Source: CBFGTJ01 sp965651815 (GTDB lineage Bacteria > Actinomycetota > Acidimicrobiia > Acidimicrobiales > Microtrichaceae). From it: a DNA stretch of 8,769 nt. Shown here in pieces: positions 6,073 to 8,769 of the stretch. Every line of letters begins with the position of its first letter. Position 1 is the first letter of the stretch. A model generated the notes under the pieces. The model did no database searches, was not told where the DNA came from, and saw nothing but the letters and a program-made list of their open reading frames with translations. The stretch is taken from contig CBFGTJ010000136.1 of the NCBI GenBank assembly GCA_965651815.1, forward strand, positions 1 through 8,769. The letters run 5' to 3'. A program made the position numbers and the translations under genes.

Positions 6073-6096
6073 GTCCCGATCCGCGGGGGTCGGGAC
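6073..6096 (-). other. Second hairpin just after flgE
   Basis: GTCCCGA and TCGGGAC form a perfect 7-bp stem with a 10-nt loop, beginning 21 nt after the flgE stop codon and directly before the longer hairpin at 6023-6063. The two together fill most of the gap between flgE and flbD. It could act with the longer hairpin in termination or transcript stability. With only 7 bp, chance formation in such G+C-rich DNA is possible. Confidence 0.4.
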
Positions 6097-6117
6097 CAGC
6101 GCTACCCGTCACAGGGG

Positions 6118-7389
6118 TCAGCGCTTGAGGTTCACGACCTCCTGCAGCAGCTCGTCGGAGGTCGTCACCACCCTCGAGTTCGCCTGGAAGCCGCGCTGGG
6201 CGACGATGAGGTTCGTGAACTCGTTGGCGAGGTCCACGTTCGACATCTCGAGCGTGCCGACCGAGATGAGGCCGCGGCCGCCCTGGCCGGCGACGCCGAT
6301 CTGCGCGAGGCCCGACGCGACGGTCGCCCGGTAGTTCGACCCGCCGACCTTCTCGAGGCCCTCCGGGTTGTTGAACGTCGCCAGCGCGAGCTGGCCGATC
6401 GCACGGCTCCGGCCGTTGGAGTAGGAGCCGATGATCAGGCCGTCCTGGCCGACGGTGAAGCTCTGCAGCGACCCGGCGGCGGAGCCGTCCTGGTCGAGGA
6501 TCGCCAGCGTGCTCATCTCGCCGTACTGGGTGATGCGGTTCGGGGCGCCGGCGGCGCCGAGGTCGACCGTGATGGGATCGCCGGGACCGAAGCCCGGGAT
6601 CGCACCGCCCGGGATGGTGAGCGCGTAGCCGGAGGTGAGCTCGCCCGCGGCGTCGAAGGTCAGCGGGGCACCGGCCAGCGCGGCGCCCGGACCGGGCGGC
6701 GGCGGCTGCAGGGCGCCCGTGCCGTCGACGTAGCGGTACACCGCGTTCCAGGTGTTGGCACCGGTCTTGGTGAACTCGAACCGGACCGTGACCGCGTTGC
6801 CCTGCGCGTCGTACACGACCTCGGAGTTGGCGATCACGTCGCCGACCTCCGCGTCGGAGGGCAGGTTGCCGCCGAGGCGCATCGTCCCGGTCTGGACCGG
6901 GGCGATGATGTCGCCCACGGGGATCACGACGCTGGTGATCGGGCCGTTGGTGTTGACGTTGCCGGCCGCGTCGGCCTGCCACCCCTGGAGGAACGCGCCG
7001 TCCTGGGTGACGAGCCGGCCCATCGCGTCAGCGGAGAACGAGCCCGCACGGGTGTAGAGGACGTTGCCGCCCTGGTTGACGGTGAAGAACCCGTCGCCCT
7101 GGATCGCGAAGTCCGTCGTGCGGCCCGTGAGCTGCAGCGCGCCCTGGGCGAAGTTCGTGGTGATGCCGGCGACCCTCGAGCCGAGGCCGATGGTGGCGGG
7201 GTTGGTGCCGCCCGCGGTGGCGGTCGGCGCGCCCGCGCCGCGCAGCACCTGGCTCAGCACGTCCTGGAACACGGTCGTCGAGCTCTTGAAGCCCGTCGTG
7301 TTGACGTTCGAGATGTTGTTGCCGACGACGTCCATCATCGTCTGGTGGTTCCGCAGGCCGGAGACCGCGGAGAACATGGATCGGATCAT
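6118..7389 (-). CDS. flgE: Flagellar hook protein FlgE
   Basis: FlgE (423 aa) is the subunit of the hook, the flexible joint between rod and filament, and is exported by the flagellar secretion system. The N-terminal rod/hook motif is plain: MIRSMFSAVSGLRNHQTMMD and NNISNVNTTGFK (24-35), the signature of axial proteins. The FlgE core continues with LQLTGRTTDFAIQGDGFFTV (86-104), YTRAGSF (112-118) and MGRLVTQDGAFLQGW (123-137). The middle (about 140-310) is the variable outer D2-type region and includes a Pro run (229-232). The C-terminal helix (about 380-423) has LEMSNVDLANEFTNLIVAQR and ends in LLQEVVNLKR. No signal peptide is expected or seen. ATG is preceded by CAGGAG at 10 nt. It follows flgD by 68 bp. 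Confidence 0.97.
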   Translation of the reverse strand: MIRSMFSAVSGLRNHQTMMDVVGNNISNVNTTGFKSSTTVFQDVLSQVLRGAGAPTATAGGTNPATIGLGSRVAGITTNFAQGALQLTGRTTDFAIQGDGFFTVNQGGNVLYTRAGSFSADAMGRLVTQDGAFLQGWQADAAGNVNTNGPITSVVIPVGDIIAPVQTGTMRLGGNLPSDAEVGDVIANSEVVYDAQGNAVTVRFEFTKTGANTWNAVYRYVDGTGALQPPPPGPGAALAGAPLTFDAAGELTSGYALTIPGGAIPGFGPGDPITVDLGAAGAPNRITQYGEMSTLAILDQDGSAAGSLQSFTVGQDGLIIGSYSNGRSRAIGQLALATFNNPEGLEKVGGSNYRATVASGLAQIGVAGQGGRGLISVGTLEMSNVDLANEFTNLIVAQRGFQANSRVVTTSDELLQEVVNLKR

Positions 7390-7440
7390 CTTGGGTGGGC
7401 TCCTGTGTGATGGGGTGGGATGGGTTCGGTTCGGTCGGGG

Positions 7441-7465
7441 TCAGCTGGTGCCGTGGCTCAGCTGA
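7441..7465 (-). other. Inverted repeat over the flgD stop codon
   Basis: TCAGCTG (7441-7447) and CAGCTGA (7459-7465) form a perfect 7-bp stem with an 11-nt loop. One arm covers the flgD stop codon (7458-7460) and the last flgD residues. The rest of the 68-bp gap to flgE contains a C/A-rich degenerate run (ACCGAACCGAACCC, then CATCCCACCCCATC, on the minus strand) and the flgE ribosome site. A role in transcript stability is possible but not shown. Confidence 0.3.
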
Positions 7466-7862
7466 TGCCGGTGATGGCCTCGAGCGGGACCTTGTGGTCG
7501 CCGATCTCGAGGTGGACGCCGTCCGCGGTGGAGGTCGCGGACCGCACGACGCCGGAGAGGGTCTCGTTGTCCTCGCCGATCCAGCTGACCGTGCGGCCGA
7601 CGAGGCTGCTCGCAGCGCTGAGGCCGAGCGCCTGGTTCGTGGTGTGGCCGATCTCGGTGAGCTCGGTCAGCTTCTCGACCATCGTGAACTGCGCGGTCTG
7701 CGCCATGAACTCGTCCGGCGCCGCGGGCGACAGCGGGTCCTGGTAGCGCAACTGGGCGACGAGGAGCTTGAGGAACGCGTCCTTGTCGAGGTCGTTGGTC
7801 GCCGGGGGTGGGGTCGAGGGCGTCGGGGTCGACGCGCCGCCCACCTGGTTGATCGTCGTCAT
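7458..7862 (-). CDS. flgD: Flagellar hook cap/scaffold protein FlgD
   Basis: FlgD (134 aa) caps the tip of the growing hook and allows FlgE to polymerise. The conserved N-terminal domain is residues 22-92: LDKDAFLKLLVAQLRYQDPL (25-44) is the family signature, followed by DEFMAQTAQFTMVEKLTEL and SLVGRTVSW. Residues 93-134 form a short domain (GEDNETLSGVVRSATST, GVHLEIGDHKVPLEAITGI) similar to the Tudor-like part, so this is the compact version seen in Bacillus rather than the longer enterobacterial one. I chose ATG at 7862, because the frame further upstream gives an Arg/Pro-rich stretch that reads fliK in another frame, and because CAGGAG lies 10 nt before this ATG. fliK ends 22 bp upstream. 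The Thr/Pro-rich residues 10-22 look disordered. Confidence 0.94.
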   Translation of the reverse strand: MTTINQVGGASTPTPSTPPPATNDLDKDAFLKLLVAQLRYQDPLSPAAPDEFMAQTAQFTMVEKLTELTEIGHTTNQALGLSAASSLVGRTVSWIGEDNETLSGVVRSATSTADGVHLEIGDHKVPLEAITGIS

Positions 7863-7884
7863 CGCTACGGGTCTCCTGTGGGTG

Positions 7885-8769
7885 TCAGAGCTCGACGGAG
7901 AGCGAGCCGCGGTGCAGGGCGGCCGCTCGCGCCGGTCGGTCGGTGGGGGTGGTGGCGTCGGGCCGGCCCGGGCCCTCGCCCTGGCGGGACCGCGCGGGTG
8001 CGGCCGGTTCGTCGCCGCGCCGGTCGTCCTGCGCGCCCCCCTGGTGCAGCTCGAGGTCGCCGAGGTCGATCCCGGCATCGGCCAGGTCCGCGCGCAGCTG
8101 GTCGAGCGCACCGCCGAGCCGGTCGAGGGCCGCGGGCTGCTCGGCGCGCAGGACGAGGTGGGTGACCCCGTCGACGAGCCGGGCCTCGACCCGCACCGCG
8201 CCGAGCTCGGCGGGGTGCAGCTGGATCGACAGGCTGCTGGCGCGCTCGCCGCGGCGGAACGAGGCCCGCAGCGAGTCGGCGAGCTCCTCGGTGCGCAGCA
8301 CCTGCTCGGCGAGCTCGGCCCGGCGGTCCGCCATGGTCGGCGCCGGCGCGGGGTCGGCGGCCGGTGCCGGTGCCGCCGGGCGGGGCCCGGCCTCGTGCAC
8401 CTGCGCGGCGGCGCCGGTCGCCGACGCAGGGGCGTCCTGCACCGGGGTGGCGGCGGGCTGACTGGTGGTCGCCGTCGCCGGGCCGGCGGGTTCCTGCCCG
8501 CGGCCGGCGGCGTCGCGGGTCGGGGCGATCCCGCTGGGCGCGTCCTGGTCCCCGGTGACGGGTGCCCGCGTGGCGCGGGTGGGCCGCGTGGCGGCGTCCG
8601 GCTCGACCGGCGCCTCGGGCACGTCGGTGCCCGGCGCGGCGGGGTTCGCCTCGCCGTCGGTCCCCGTCACGGCGTCGCCACCGGTGAGCGGGGTGTGCTC
8701 GGAGCGGGGACCGTCCGCGCCGTCCGCGCCGTCGACGACCGGGGCCTGCACGGTCGGCGTGGTGCCCCT
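7885..8769 (-). CDS. fliK: Flagellar hook-length control protein FliK (5' end outside window)
   Basis: FliK is secreted during hook growth, measures hook length and switches the export gate to filament substrates. The frame is open to the right edge, so 294 residues are visible and the true start lies beyond; the GTG at 8751 is only an internal codon. The visible N-terminal half (to about residue 145) is Pro/Ala/Thr/Gly/Asp-rich and low in complexity, as in the disordered ruler part of FliK. The C-terminal switch domain (about 150-242) has SSLSIQLHPAELGAVRVEAR, HLVLRAEQPAALDRLGGALD and LRADLADAGIDLGDLELHQG, matching the LxLxPxxLGxVxV pattern of the family. The charged tail (243-294) is polar and poorly conserved. 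Position before flgD is standard. The domain pattern and synteny together make the call firm. Confidence 0.92.
   Translation of the reverse strand, partial: RGTTPTVQAPVVDGADGADGPRSEHTPLTGGDAVTGTDGEANPAAPGTDVPEAPVEPDAATRPTRATRAPVTGDQDAPSGIAPTRDAAGRGQEPAGPATATTSQPAATPVQDAPASATGAAAQVHEAGPRPAAPAPAADPAPAPTMADRRAELAEQVLRTEELADSLRASFRRGERASSLSIQLHPAELGAVRVEARLVDGVTHLVLRAEQPAALDRLGGALDQLRADLADAGIDLGDLELHQGGAQDDRRGDEPAAPARSRQGEGPGRPDATTPTDRPARAAALHRGSLSVEL

Noticed and set aside
5951..6982. A 343-codon minus-strand frame across flgE and the gap to flbD.
   Set aside because: It is a shifted reading of flgE followed by non-coding sequence; the product is Arg-rich and unlike any family I know.
7863..8111. 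N-terminal extension of flgD by 83 codons.
   Set aside because: The added residues are an Arg/Pro/Thr-rich shifted reading of fliK, while the ATG at 7862 has a ribosome site and the normal FlgD N-terminus follows.
8701..8740. Short direct repeats (CGTCCGCGC) in fliK as a possible functional repeat.
   Set aside because: Only about two copies, in a low-complexity coding stretch (GADGADG); expected for the disordered part of FliK.

Overview
The window is a very G+C-rich chromosomal segment carrying one continuous flagellar gene cluster. All twelve genes lie on the minus strand, so transcription runs from right to left. The order is fliK (5' end beyond the right edge), flgD, flgE, flbD, motA, motB, fliL, fliM, fliN, fliO, fliP and the first ten codons of fliQ at the left edge. 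G/C dominance at third codon positions, frequent GTG/TTG starts and this gene order with motAB between flbD and fliL fit a motile, flagellated actinobacterium. No marker here fixes the genus, so the taxonomic call is an inference.

Right part (about 5950-8769): hook construction. FliK measures hook length, FlgD caps the growing hook, FlgE is the hook subunit, and FlbD (SwrD-like) is a small accessory protein linked to motor output. flgE and flbD are separated by 163 bp without a gene. This gap holds a long G+C-rich hairpin and a second shorter one, the clearest non-coding structure in the window.

Middle part (about 3440-5620): torque generation. MotA and MotB form the ion-driven stator (Asp28 in MotB, channel prolines in MotA), and FliL is the stator-associated membrane protein. 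motA and motB overlap by 8 bp.

Left part (1-3380): the C-ring switch proteins FliM and FliN, then the export-gate proteins FliO, FliP and FliQ. fliM/fliN and fliP/fliQ overlap by 4 bp. FliN is a long form with a FliY-like N-terminal region, a Gln-rich tandem-repeat linker and a C-terminal SpoA domain. Neither FliM nor FliN has a recognisable N-terminal EIDALL-type CheY-binding peptide, and a stop codon just upstream rules out a longer fliM.

No RNA gene, mobile element, CRISPR array, convincing promoter or unrecognised gene was seen. The window is a fairly ordinary flagellar operon. The points worth a second look are the switch-protein N-termini, the intergenic hairpins at flgE/flbD and fliL/fliM, and the extended tail of FlbD.
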